From: Sinorhizobium sp. 8-89
GTDB lineage: Bacteria > Pseudomonadota > Alphaproteobacteria > Rhizobiales > Rhizobiaceae
Assembly: GCF_030124325.1 (NCBI RefSeq)
Contig: NZ_JASKLR010000021.1
Location: 53,659 to 86,600, forward strand
Length of the DNA: 32,942 nucleotides
Direction of reading: 5' to 3'
Shown one piece after another: positions 25,977 through 32,942 of this stretch. The notes below the pieces were generated by a model. That model was not told where the DNA came from and searched no databases. It saw only the letters and a program-made list of their open reading frames with translations. How positions within the stretch are numbered: the stretch's first letter is position 1; every line of letters begins with the position of its first letter. A program made the position numbers and the translations under genes.

Positions 25977-27083
25977 CTATACGGCCGATCTTTGAGACGT
26001 ATCAGCTCCCAAAATATCTTCGACAGCTGCAAGAAACGCGTCCATTTGCGGTGTTGTCCCGATGCTAACACGAATGCAATCTTCCAGACCTTTCTCAGGG
26101 ATGACGGCCACGAGTATCCTTTTTCGTTCCAAGCAGGCTTGCCACCAGGTCCCGTCTCGTCCTGCTGGCACACGGGCCAGCAAGAAGTTCGCGTGGGAGG
26201 GTGTCACAGAGAAACCAAGTTGCGACAGTGCGAAACTCACTCGCGCTCGCTCATACTTGATATGTCTGTGATTCTCATTATAGGCGGCGCGATGGGCGAG
26301 GACGCTGACGCCAACCGCATGGCCGATCACGTTCATGTTGAAGAGATTCTGGATATTGCGCAGTCTCCCTACCACCTCAGGATGCCCGTAACCGAAGCCA
26401 ACGCGAATTCCGGCGACCGCATAGCTCTTCGAAAATGTTCTTAAGACCAGAAGGTTCGAATACCGATTGACGAGACGCAGAGCGCTATCAGGCGCAAAGT
26501 CCACATAGGCTTCATCTAGCACGATCAACCGGTCAGATCGCGCTACGAGGCTTTCAATATCGGCAATCGGGACAAATGTTCCGGTCGGGTTATTCGGATT
26601 AGCCAAGAGAATGAACTTGGCTTCTTTTGCGGGACCGAAAAGCAGTTCCTTTATCGGCAATGAGCCAGAATCGCCCCATCCGATTTCGAGCAATTGAGCG
26701 CCTTGCAACAGGGCCAGTTTGCGGTTGTACGCAAAACCGGGCGACATCATTGCCACACTGTCACCCGGGTCAAGAAATGCTTTGTAGATGAGCGAAAGAA
26801 CTTCAGATGATCCGTTACCAGCGATAACCTGATCCGTCGACAGGCTGTAGGACGCGGCAGCCGCTTCCCTCAAGCTGATGTTGTCGTCCTCTGGATATAA
26901 ATACTGCCGCTCGAGAGCAGCAACAGCGCTTTGCATTACCGCTGCCGGCAATGCAAATGGATTCTCATTTGTGTTTAGTTTGACACAACTAGCATCCGGC
27001 GTTGGACTGGACGGTAGGCAATTCAGCTGTCTGTACACTTGCGAAAGAGACGAAAGTACGCTTTGCAATTTATTATCAGACAT
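25977..27083 (-). CDS. HisC-like class I/II aminotransferase (Y4wE-like)
   Basis: A 368-residue PLP-dependent aminotransferase of the histidinol-phosphate/aromatic subfamily. Visible motifs are LNTNENPFALPAAV, GNGSSEVLSLIYKAF, NPNNPTGTFVP, DEAYVDF and the PLP-lysine region RTFSKSYAVAGIRVGFGYG. GAAGGAG precedes the ATG by seven bases. It is more likely an accessory paralogue than the histidine biosynthesis enzyme, given its place beside a flavin monooxygenase and behind a nod-box-like element at 27205. An aromatic amino acid such as tryptophan is a plausible substrate if the NGR234 y4wE analogy holds. Confidence 0.9.
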   Translation of the reverse strand: MSDNKLQSVLSSLSQVYRQLNCLPSSPTPDASCVKLNTNENPFALPAAVMQSAVAALERQYLYPEDDNISLREAAAASYSLSTDQVIAGNGSSEVLSLIYKAFLDPGDSVAMMSPGFAYNRKLALLQGAQLLEIGWGDSGSLPIKELLFGPAKEAKFILLANPNNPTGTFVPIADIESLVARSDRLIVLDEAYVDFAPDSALRLVNRYSNLLVLRTFSKSYAVAGIRVGFGYGHPEVVGRLRNIQNLFNMNVIGHAVGVSVLAHRAAYNENHRHIKYERARVSFALSQLGFSVTPSHANFLLARVPAGRDGTWWQACLERKRILVAVIPEKGLEDCIRVSIGTTPQMDAFLAAVEDILGADTSQRSAV

Positions 27084-27535
27084 AGCTCTTCTCCTTCAGT
27101 CACATAGGATCCTCGCTTTGTCCGACAGACGACGGGGTCCATTACCAGTTAACGTGCATTTACTGGCTGCGACTCGGTGGACTTTCTTCTATTCGAGTCC
27201 TGTTACTTCAGTGAAATTGTTTCTTTGCATAGCACCCATCGATGCTATTGATCTAGGCATCTCTGTGGGGCTCGAAGACTGCCGTCGCTCTTCTTGAGTG
27301 GCGCCCGGGCCGGTGCGCTCGAGCCAGTGGATTGGGAGTTCTCGTCTCAACGCCGATAGGGGTCTTGGGCGGCGCGATTTAGAGCCTGAACGAGGGCTAC
27401 CCCTGCGGCAGCTTGTGGAGGCGCTTCGACCGGCCGAGCAAGGCGGGCACCTTTGAGAGCTTGTTCGGAATCTCGCCTCGCTTTCCCGCTGGGCGATGTT
27501 CCTCCGTCGCCAGTATCACTTCGTCCGTGAAGTGT
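27084..27535. other. Intergenic region between hisC-like and DUF2867 genes
   Basis: Apart from the nod-box-like element at 27205-27253, I see no gene. The right half is GC-rich with open frames lacking motifs. Confidence 0.4.
27205..27253 (-). promoter_or_regulatory. Degenerate nod box upstream of the hisC-like gene
   Basis: On the minus strand this 49-base segment aligns to the consensus without gaps. It keeps ATC, GATG, the AT of ATC, AAA, ATTT and AC at expected positions but has about 11 mismatches in about 42 defined positions. It ends about 120 bases before the gene start. Alone it would be weak; the known nod box in front of y4wE in NGR234 (from memory) raises its credibility. Confidence 0.5.
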
Positions 27536-28012
27536 TTAACCGGGTCGATCAACACGCGTCAGCAAGGACGGGATAATCGCCTTATGAAAGGGAATGGCGG
27601 CGGCAAGATAGAGCCAGCCCGCAAGACTCCTGCGCCGCACCAGGGTGGTCATTCCGACAATCTGGCCATCAGCCGGTCCGTCCCTGACATCCACGACCAT
27701 ACGAAAAAGCAGGTGACGGTCATCATAGCCGAATATTGTTTGGCGATCGTCGCTGTGCAATAGCGGCAAGCTGGCGACCAGGTTGTCCGCATGTCCCGGG
27801 GCCGCGGTCGCGTTCAGACCGACCAAAGGCGCGAGACGGTTTCGAAAACTCACAAGGTTTCGCACCCAGCGGGGTGCGCTCCCAAGCGCTCGCCGCGCCG
27901 CCTCAGCCGCTGTCATTGGCTCGACCAAGATGAGGACTTCGTAGCGATCAGCCCAATCCGCTCCTGGAAGCCAAGCATTCGGCAGTCTTACAACAACCCG
28001 TCGTGGTTTCAC
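27536..28012 (-). CDS. DUF2867-family protein
   Basis: A 158-residue protein starting at a GTG with AAGG about nine bases upstream. Blocks typical of DUF2867, a domain also found at the C terminus of some NAD-dependent epimerase-like proteins, are DRYEVLILVEPMTAAEAAR, LGSAPRWVRNLVSFRNRL, FGYDDRHLLFRMVVDV and LYLAAAIPFHKAIIPSLL. Function unknown. It is transcribed leftward toward the hisC-like gene, which begins 450 bases further on behind its own control region. Confidence 0.75.
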   Translation of the reverse strand: MKPRRVVVRLPNAWLPGADWADRYEVLILVEPMTAAEAARRALGSAPRWVRNLVSFRNRLAPLVGLNATAAPGHADNLVASLPLLHSDDRQTIFGYDDRHLLFRMVVDVRDGPADGQIVGMTTLVRRRSLAGWLYLAAAIPFHKAIIPSLLTRVDRPG

Positions 28013-28353
28013 GAGCGCTTACCTTTCACTCTTTACCTTGTCCGCCGATCAGTGTGGTTACTGTTGCTTTTGGCCTTCACATATTTGCTCAGGAAAGCGC
28101 TGCGAGGTAGGGGACCGGTTGCCGCAGTTCAGGGACATTTGTCGCACAGGGGTAGGCGCGGGCGGGAACAGCGTCAGCAATCGTGTTTGTACGTCCTGCA
28201 GGGGCCTTAGGAGCTAATCCGTGAAAAGCAGTGCACTGCCTTTGTAGCGGACTGCAGTCCACGTCAGACCTGTTGCGTTGAGGAGCAGCCCACCCAAACT
28301 GGAGGCGCTAAAGCCCGAAGTCCACCTTCGCAAGCGGCGGGAAACTTGTGGCA
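28013..28353. other. Intergenic region left of the nod box
   Basis: No gene recognised in the short frames on either strand. Promoter of the DUF2867 gene should lie in the left part; I see no -24/-12 element. Confidence 0.4.
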
Positions 28354-28402
28354 CATCCATTTCGCGGATGGTTGCCATAGAACAATTGCATTTTGCCAAT
28401 TT
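28354..28402 (+). promoter_or_regulatory. nod box upstream of an uncharacterised gene
   Basis: The 49-base segment has a perfect left half (CATCCATTTCGCGGATG fits every defined position) and a right half ending ATTTTGCCAAT. About 8 of 42 defined positions differ, mostly because one base is shifted between the two half sites. It ends about 100 bases before the ATG at 28504. Confidence 0.78.
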
Positions 28403-28503
28403 CACCGAATGCTGCATAGCCAAGCAGCGGACGTTCACCGATCACAACCAGCTTGATCGGATCGACAGGGCGTGAGACCGCTTTAGTGATGGAAAGGAGT
28501 AAG

Positions 28504-28953
28504 ATGGAGAATGTCGTGTACCTATTGGATCCGGAAGCAGCACTCTTTCGGGCTGTTGAGGTTGCCGGAGACATCGGCCCTGCATCGATCAGTGACTTGC
28601 TCGGTTGTAAGCTTACTCAGATGGTCCGCTTTGACGAGTTGCATTGGCTGTTCCTAAATGAAGAAGGACTACGGGATGGCCTAACCGCCTTCACCTTCTT
28701 TGATCGCTACCCACAGCCTCTCGGGGGGAAAATTGTTCTCGCCCGAGGTGACGGAAGCGAGTATTATCATTCCCCATCGATAACAATTGAGGACGCTGCC
28801 GCACATTTCCAGTGCTGCCGACCGGTAATTGATCCGGTTCTTGTTACGCCTCATGATGTGCAGTCAAAGGGCCTTATACTGGCAGGCGCTTTGGCGGATT
28901 TGAAAGTGCGGATCGAGAGGCGCCCCCCAATTCCCGTGCATGGAAGCGCCTGA
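28504..28953 (+). CDS. Uncharacterised 149-aa protein behind a nod box
   Basis: The ATG at 28504 follows an excellent AAGGAG, and the product is soluble, acidic to neutral and well composed. It begins MENVVYLLDPEAALFRAVEV, has LHWLFLNEEGLRDGLTAFTF near residue 55 and GGKIVLARGDGSEYYH near residue 78. The layout (short N-terminal beta/alpha unit, then a GKIVLARGDG strand) recalls DUF3846-type proteins, but I am not certain. A longer frame from 28453 has no good start. A hairpin follows the stop at 28998. NGR234 has uncharacterised genes behind nod boxes in this neighbourhood (y4wH, from memory); it may be such a gene. Confidence 0.8.
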   Translation: MENVVYLLDPEAALFRAVEVAGDIGPASISDLLGCKLTQMVRFDELHWLFLNEEGLRDGLTAFTFFDRYPQPLGGKIVLARGDGSEYYHSPSITIEDAAAHFQCCRPVIDPVLVTPHDVQSKGLILAGALADLKVRIERRPPIPVHGSA

Positions 28954-29276
28954 GATTCAATTTCGGAATTAAGAATCTCGATATTATCACAGGGACGTTC
29001 GCCGGAAAGTTCCGGCGAAACGATCAGGATTGACTTTCCAACAATGATTCATCTTCGAGGAGACGAGGCCGGTCGGGTTTCCACGACCAGGATCGACGGC
29101 TCCGCTTTGTCTCGTCAGCCTCGAACCAACGGAACCTGATGATACAGGGGACTGCCGTCAGCACACAAGAAAGGACGGCGTCGGCGGACGTACTCGATGA
29201 CGAGACCACGAGTGTCGAACTCATCCCCAGTTGCCGCCCCGACGAAGCCGCGGACGAGAGGAACCTGGAAACGAAT
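28954..29276. other. Intergenic region with hairpin
   Basis: Convergent gap between the nod-box gene and the MocA-like gene. It contains the hairpin at 28998; short frames on both strands are unrecognised. Confidence 0.45.
28998..29019. terminator. Perfect hairpin, possible terminator
   Basis: TTCGCCGGAA and its exact reverse complement TTCCGGCGAA are separated by two bases. It lies 45 bases after the stop of the 28504 gene. There is no run of T afterwards, so it may be a factor-dependent terminator, an RNA-stabilising stem or a repeat relic rather than a classical terminator. Confidence 0.55.
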
Positions 29277-30467
29277 TCACTGCTTCAACGCAACCCAAGA
29301 GCCACCGGATTCGTGGCTGTCGGCACAAGCGTCAATGAATAGCATACCTTTAAGCCCATCTTCGGCTCCGGAAAGCTCGACGCTACCTTCCGGGAGAGCA
29401 TATCCCGCGCGGCGCGAGGCGATTGCAACGCCAGCTTCGGCATAGAGATTTGCCCATGCATCCACTGCAGCTTCACCGTGCCCTCGCGGAAGATGTGTCA
29501 GGCGTTCCGCCTCGGGTAAGATGCCATTGCCACGACCGCGGATGAAAATCTGCTCCTGCTCGCCTAGGGGTACATAACGCAGCACTTCCGGTTTTTCCTG
29601 ATCCCAGTCTAGCCCGCCCTTGTCGCCCCACACACGAATGCGGAGACCGCAATATTGGCCCGGCGCAGCCTGCGTCACCCAAAGAATGCCAGGGGCACCG
29701 TTCTCGAGACGGAAATTGACAAAGGCCGTGTCTTCCATCGGCTGTGGAGCTCCGCAGTTGTGAAACTCAGCCCTGACACTGGCTATATCCTGTCCCGTCA
29801 TCGTATGCAGAAGATGATAGGCATGCGTACCAACATCCGCGGTCGTTGACGCGCGGCCGACCTTCTCCGGATCCCGCCGCCAAATGGCACCCTTCCCACG
29901 ATCGGGAACTGGACTTGTCGCCCACTCCTGAGCATACTCCACGTGTGCCTGCCGGATGGTCCCAACGGCTCCGTTTCGGATCATGTGCTTAGCCTGACGA
30001 ACCATTGCGTGGTGTGCATGGGGGTAAGTCATGACGACCACGCGACCCGTAGCCCTTTGAAGCTCCAGAAGTTCTCGAGCATCGGAAACCGTCGTGGTCA
30101 TAGGCTTGTCCAGTATTACGTCGATACCGGCCTTGAGGAAGGCCGCCGCGATCCGATGGTGTGTCCAGTTTGGCGTGACGATTGAGACGGCTTCTATACC
30201 GTCGTCGCGCTCCGCTTCCGCTTCTGCCATTTCGTTCCAGTCACTATACGAGCGGTTGGTTGCAATCATCCATTCTGCGGCTGATGCGTGTGCGTTGTCG
30301 GGGTCTGATGATAGAGCTCCCGCAAGGACTTCCCAGTGGTTCGACAGCCTCGCGCCAGCGGAGTGCCATTGTCCAACAAGCCCGCCTCGTCCGCCGCCGA
30401 CGAAGCCCAGTCGCAATCGCCGACCGAGCAGCGGGTTCCTTAAATTGCATTTTCCGACAGAGGTCAT
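29277..30467 (-). CDS. Gfo/Idh/MocA-family oxidoreductase
   Basis: A 396-residue NAD(P)-dependent oxidoreductase. The N-terminal Rossmann motif is [16 protein letters not shown]; the middle of the N-domain has [20 protein letters not shown] and the family lysine motif [15 protein letters not shown]; the C-terminal domain contains the [11 protein letters not shown] helix. ATG 30467 has GGAG eight bases upstream and removes an unrelated 28-residue N-terminal extension. Members oxidise sugars, inositols or rhizopine-like compounds; MocA of rhizopine catabolism is the named relative in rhizobia. A -24/-12 promoter at 30718 with a NifA site at 30779 points at this gene, so expression in nitrogen-fixing bacteroids is likely. 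Leader length about 240 bases. Confidence 0.9.
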   Translation of the reverse strand: MTSVGKCNLRNPLLGRRLRLGFVGGGRGGLVGQWHSAGARLSNHWEVLAGALSSDPDNAHASAAEWMIATNRSYSDWNEMAEAEAERDDGIEAVSIVTPNWTHHRIAAAFLKAGIDVILDKPMTTTVSDARELLELQRATGRVVVMTYPHAHHAMVRQAKHMIRNGAVGTIRQAHVEYAQEWATSPVPDRGKGAIWRRDPEKVGRASTTADVGTHAYHLLHTMTGQDIASVRAEFHNCGAPQPMEDTAFVNFRLENGAPGILWVTQAAPGQYCGLRIRVWGDKGGLDWDQEKPEVLRYVPLGEQEQIFIRGRGNGILPEAERLTHLPRGHGEAAVDAWANLYAEAGVAIASRRAGYALPEGSVELSGAEDGLKGMLFIDACADSHESGGSWVALKQ

Positions 30468-30717
30468 TGAATGTTCTCCATAGTGTGTCTTCAACGAAAT
30501 CAGTAGCGGCATGCTTCTGCGCCAGACCGAGAGCTTCACCACTCCTCTCAACTACGATGCCGCTTGTAAGTCGCTCGTTGCTTCTTGGTGCCGCCCCAGA
30601 GCCGCGTCGAACAGCTCGGCGGCTCGCGAAGGTGCTGTCATCACGGCTCAGAGCTTCTTGGCCGGTTTTGATCTAGCATTGCTCCTGCTCATGTGTTTGC
30701 GAGTTTGCGGGATTGGA
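30468..30717. other. Long leader of the MocA-like gene
   Basis: Between the predicted RpoN transcription start (about 30707) and ATG 30467. It includes an in-frame extension to 30551 without a good start. No other gene is seen. Confidence 0.4.
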
Positions 30718-30733
30718 AGCATGCACCGTGCCA
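30718..30733 (-). promoter_or_regulatory. Sigma-54 (-24/-12) promoter toward the MocA-like gene
   Basis: On the minus strand TGGCACGGTGCATGCT has a perfect TGGCACG -24 block and ATGCT at -12, GG-N10-GC spacing exact. The only gene downstream on that strand is the MocA-like oxidoreductase. Confidence 0.82.
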
Positions 30734-30776
30734 AAGGAGAAGGTTCTTTTAAAACAATGGAGTAGCTCTAATATGC

Positions 30777-30818
30777 CATGTCGGATGTTGGACATCGCCG
30801 GATCCGACATCCGACATG
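30777..30818. repeat. Large inverted repeat overlapping the NifA site
   Basis: CATGTCGGATGT (30777-30788) is exactly inverted at 30807-30818; with one mismatch the arms extend to 16 bases around a 10-base loop. It is upstream of the -24/-12 promoter, so it is more likely a protein-binding palindrome than a terminator. Confidence 0.85.
30779..30794 (-). promoter_or_regulatory. NifA upstream activator sequence for the MocA-like gene
   Basis: Exact TGT-N10-ACA (spacer CGGATGTTGG on the plus strand). Its centre lies about 80 bases upstream of the predicted start of the leftward RpoN promoter at 30718, a standard distance for NifA. It forms part of a larger palindrome. Confidence 0.75.
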
Positions 30819-31260
30819 TCGTGTGCAATCAATGCTGGGCGGCTGAATGAGGCCGCGGAAGGCCATCGCACCGCAGTGCGTGTGGCGAATTACGGCATGG
30901 AATTGGAAACCCTGCACTATGAGGTTGCTGAAAAGTCTATGTGGGACTCTTTGGCGCTAGTATGGTCACAGGTGGGGTCGCGCTGGCTATTTAGAGCGGA
31001 GAACCTCTGATATAGGCGCGCTTATCATGTTAGTGCACGAATGTGGCAATTGCGGTGGGCGCCGAAGCAATCGCATTTGGATACGTGAGGCACTTGCTCC
31101 CTCTCTGTATTCCGGCTCTGCGGGGCTAAAGCAGACCGGCCACTGCGGGGACCATAGCTATGATTGTTTTCATATTGACGTACTTATAGTTGCGCGGATG
31201 GGAGCGGTATTCGATAACTCAACATGTGCGATAAGGCCAAGTCATCCCCGCCTGAACTCA
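30819..31260. other. Divergent intergenic region between two RpoN promoters
   Basis: A 64-codon frame at 30816-31010 and a 91-codon frame at 31027-31302 are open on the plus strand, but neither has a good ribosome-binding site or a recognised family, and the second runs through the promoter at 31261. I treat both as chance frames. Confidence 0.4.
31165..31180 (+). promoter_or_regulatory. Imperfect NifA site upstream of the 96-aa gene
   Basis: TGT-N10-ACG, one base off TGT-N10-ACA, about 80 bases before the -24 element at 31261. No exact site is present between 30830 and 31260. Confidence 0.4.
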
Positions 31261-31276
31261 TGGCACGATTTATGCA
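31261..31276 (+). promoter_or_regulatory. Sigma-54 (-24/-12) promoter of the 96-aa gene
   Basis: TGGCACGATTTATGCA: perfect TGGCACG, GG-N10-GC spacing, -12 block ATGCA. The next gene on this strand starts at 31438, giving a leader of about 150 bases. Confidence 0.8.
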
Positions 31277-31437
31277 GAGCGCGGATTGTCCCATGCGGAT
31301 AACGAACTTGACCACTCGGCCTTAATGTCAAAACTACAGCTGGCGTGTAGCCGAAGGAAACCGCGGCGTGGCACGAATCGGCATAGAAGTCATCATCAGG
31401 CAGTCACTGTTCAAAAACGAGCCTGCAGGATCGAACC

Positions 31438-31728
31438 ATGAGCACAACGACGGATTTCATTGCAGAGCTGATCAGGGCGGTAAACGACATTGAAAAACTC
31501 ACGCACTATGAGGTAAGCCGCCTCTTAGACCGCTCGATCGATACCATCCGGGACATGCGCAGGCACACTGGCGACGCAGGTATCCACAGTGTGCGGGACG
31601 TTCTGGCTGATCTCCGGCTATCGTCAGAGCGCGTTCAGGACCTGTCCGCGGAACAAGTCAGGGACGCTCTCGTCGACGCAGCTGACGTCCTGAGGTCATT
31701 AAAGATTGTGTTGGACCGGACTGAGTGA
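31438..31728 (+). CDS. Uncharacterised 96-aa protein with RpoN promoter
   Basis: AGGA precedes the ATG by about seven bases. The product is charged and helical throughout: MSTTTDFIAELIRAVNDIEK, then HYEVSRLLDRSIDTIRDMR, then VRDVLADLRLSSERVQDLS and a final helix ending LKIVLDRTE. There is no membrane segment, signal peptide or metal-ligand Cys. It looks like a small all-alpha, perhaps oligomerising protein. I do not recognise the family. The RpoN promoter upstream suggests expression with nif genes. Confidence 0.75.
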   Translation: MSTTTDFIAELIRAVNDIEKLTHYEVSRLLDRSIDTIRDMRRHTGDAGIHSVRDVLADLRLSSERVQDLSAEQVRDALVDAADVLRSLKIVLDRTE

Positions 31729-32660
31729 GTTGCTCACGCCACTGATCTCGAACTTAAGCCGATCGTGGCCATTGCATTTGTGTGCTTCAAGGCGGCAGTA
31801 AGCTCAGTTGTTGCAGCGGCTCCGCCGTCACTCCGGGGCAAGTAGCGAGAATTGAAACGTAGCGCCGACTACCTGATGGCATCTCCAGTTCCCCAAAAAC
31901 GCGCATGGAGCCGGACCCCGCCACCCCAGGGGGCGCTCTCCTCATCTGTTACTTGCCGCGAGGGGAAGGTCTTGTGCACCAGCAACGAGCGCCTACGACC
32001 AGGCATGATCTTCTCCTCGCTGAAGGGAGCGCGCGCGCCACAATCCCATCGAACAGCCATGGTGCACATTAACGAGTCGGTCTTCGCTGTCCCGCATCCC
32101 ACAAGCAAACTCGGGCGCATGAGAGCTGCAGCGGTTCCAGCTGGCCAGCTGCAACCGTCAATGGCGCTCCTTTCAGAGGTTCACACCGCCGATTTCACTG
32201 CCAAAGCCTCAGGATTTCCATTTTTTGGCATTGCGGCATTTTTGGGAATTCCTTTGACCCTGGCATTTGTAGCTACAGCTTCCGCCATAGTCGACAAGAA
32301 CGGTTCGAGGTGAAGAACATGGGGGCAAGCTTCGATGCTTCAGATTTAATACGGATGAACTGTTATAGAAACTGCGGCCCTCGGGAGTCTGCAATAGTTC
32401 GCGGCTACGCGTTGTTGGTTCTGCCCGCTTGCGAGCCGCGGCGCCCTCTTTCATCGACTGGCCGTGCGACCGGTCCGACCCCAGTTTGCGGATGAGGACG
32501 GCGGCGCCCATCAGCGTCGTCTGGACGGCGGAGCGTATAGAAGTCACCGCATATTCCGCGATGGTCCATGCGACGAAGATGATCCTTCTTTCCTCATTCG
32601 AATGGCCGGAGTGTCGCTTCCGTCTGAAGCTGCGTTCAGCGGCACTGAGCGGTCGAAAGC
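31729..32660. other. Unassigned region with debris
   Basis: No confident gene. A plus-strand frame 31852-32313 ends with a hydrophobic helix (FPFFGIAAFLGIPLTLAFVA) followed by a short polar tail, so a small membrane peptide starting near 32160 is conceivable, but no good ribosome-binding site supports it. Frames to the right run into transposase remnants. Confidence 0.4.
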
Positions 32661-32859
32661 GAGGGTGAGATCTTCGATATTCTCGTTGAGCCCGGACGGG
32701 ATCAGGTCGCTCTGAAGCTGATGCGTGTCCTGCTGAGGAAGCAGGGGCGTGCTCCGAGCGTAGTCGTGACCGGCAAGCTGCCCTGCATACGGAGCAGCCA
32801 AACGACAGCTTGGAGTTTCCCGCTCAGCATGAGGAGGGTTGCGCTAGAGCACGTCCACT
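32661..32859 (+). mobile_element. IS6-family transposase fragment
   Basis: From 32661 the plus strand encodes GEIFDILVEPGRDQVALKLM followed by RVLLRKQGRAPSVVVTGKL, matching the central DDE region of IS6-family transposases (LDILVQxRRDxxAALKLMRKLLKKQG and VTDKL). Frameshifts follow near 32785, and neither the N-terminal part nor the C-terminal catalytic Glu region is intact. The remnant abuts the IS630 fragment. Confidence 0.75.
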
Positions 32860-32942
32860 TTAATCCGGGTCATATCCTGCTGCTGCGAAGTAGTTCGCAC
32901 ACTCTTGCGGCTCGAAGAGCTTGACGATGTCGCCAACGGTGT
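32860..32942 (-). mobile_element. IS630-family transposase 3' end, cut by the window edge
   Basis: Minus-strand codons entering from the right edge read TVGDIVKLFEPQECANYF followed by AAAGYDPD and a stop at 32860-32862. This resembles the C terminus of IS630-family (Tc1/mariner-like) transposases, which typically end with an ECxNYFxxxGY block. The rest of the gene, if present, is outside the window. Confidence 0.65.

Noticed and set aside
26970..26985. Exact TGT-N10-ACA (NifA-type) site
   Set aside because: It is inside the coding part of the hisC-like gene with no -24/-12 promoter at a suitable distance; such a six-base pattern is expected several times by chance in 33 kb.
27413..27763. Plus-strand frame opposite the DUF2867 gene
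   Set aside because: Overlaps the end of the recognisable minus-strand gene and has no motifs.
31369..31384. Second TGGCACG block before the 96-aa gene
   Set aside because: The -24 block is perfect but GG and GC are nine bases apart instead of ten; sigma-54 promoters do not tolerate this spacing.

Overview
The window is a piece of a rhizobial symbiosis region (symbiotic plasmid or island, alphaproteobacterial, Rhizobium/Sinorhizobium group). The evidence is the co-occurrence of nifW-fixABCX-nifA and nifB-fdxN-nifZ-fixU with nodS, nodU, nod boxes, sigma-54/NifA promoters and many decayed insertion sequences. Several accessory genes recall the NGR234 symbiotic plasmid (NodS/NodU, a HisC-like aminotransferase plus luciferase-like monooxygenase pair), but I cannot name a species from sequence alone.

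Layout: (1) 1-6379, + strand: a long (AG)18 repeat, nifW, fixABCX and nifA. A -24/-12 promoter with a NifA enhancer sits inside and just after nifW. (2) 6380-19160 is a foreign block lying between nifA and nifB. It holds a 5' stub of nodD with a divergent nod box, a MaoC/NodN-type hydratase, a four-gene PotABCD-like ABC importer ending in a truncated nucleoside hydrolase, nodS-nodU behind a near-consensus nod box, IS110/IS481/IS21-like debris, an MFS transporter and an orphan ORF. (3) 19163-21940: a decayed second copy of the nifA 3' end with the nifB enhancer and promoter, then nifB-fdxN-nifZ-fixU. (4) 22000-24500: small ORFs, an AbrB-type membrane protein and a wrecked MucR/Ros regulator. 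(5) 24549-28012, - strand: luciferase-like monooxygenase, HisC-like aminotransferase behind a degenerate nod box, and a DUF2867 protein. (6) 28354-31728: a nod box in front of an uncharacterised 149-aa protein, a MocA-type oxidoreductase with its own sigma-54 promoter and NifA enhancer, and a 96-aa protein with another sigma-54 promoter. (7) The right end holds IS6- and IS630-family transposase remnants.

Two regulons are interleaved here. NodD/flavonoid control is suggested by four nod boxes (6977, 14754, 27205, 28354). NifA/RpoN control is suggested by four -24/-12 promoters (814, 19527, 30718 on the minus strand, 31261). The most novel points are the two accessory genes with NifA-type promoters, the uncharacterised gene behind a nod box, and the duplicated nifA-3'/nifB-enhancer junction that brackets the 12.7-kb insertion. 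All motif calls were made by eye.
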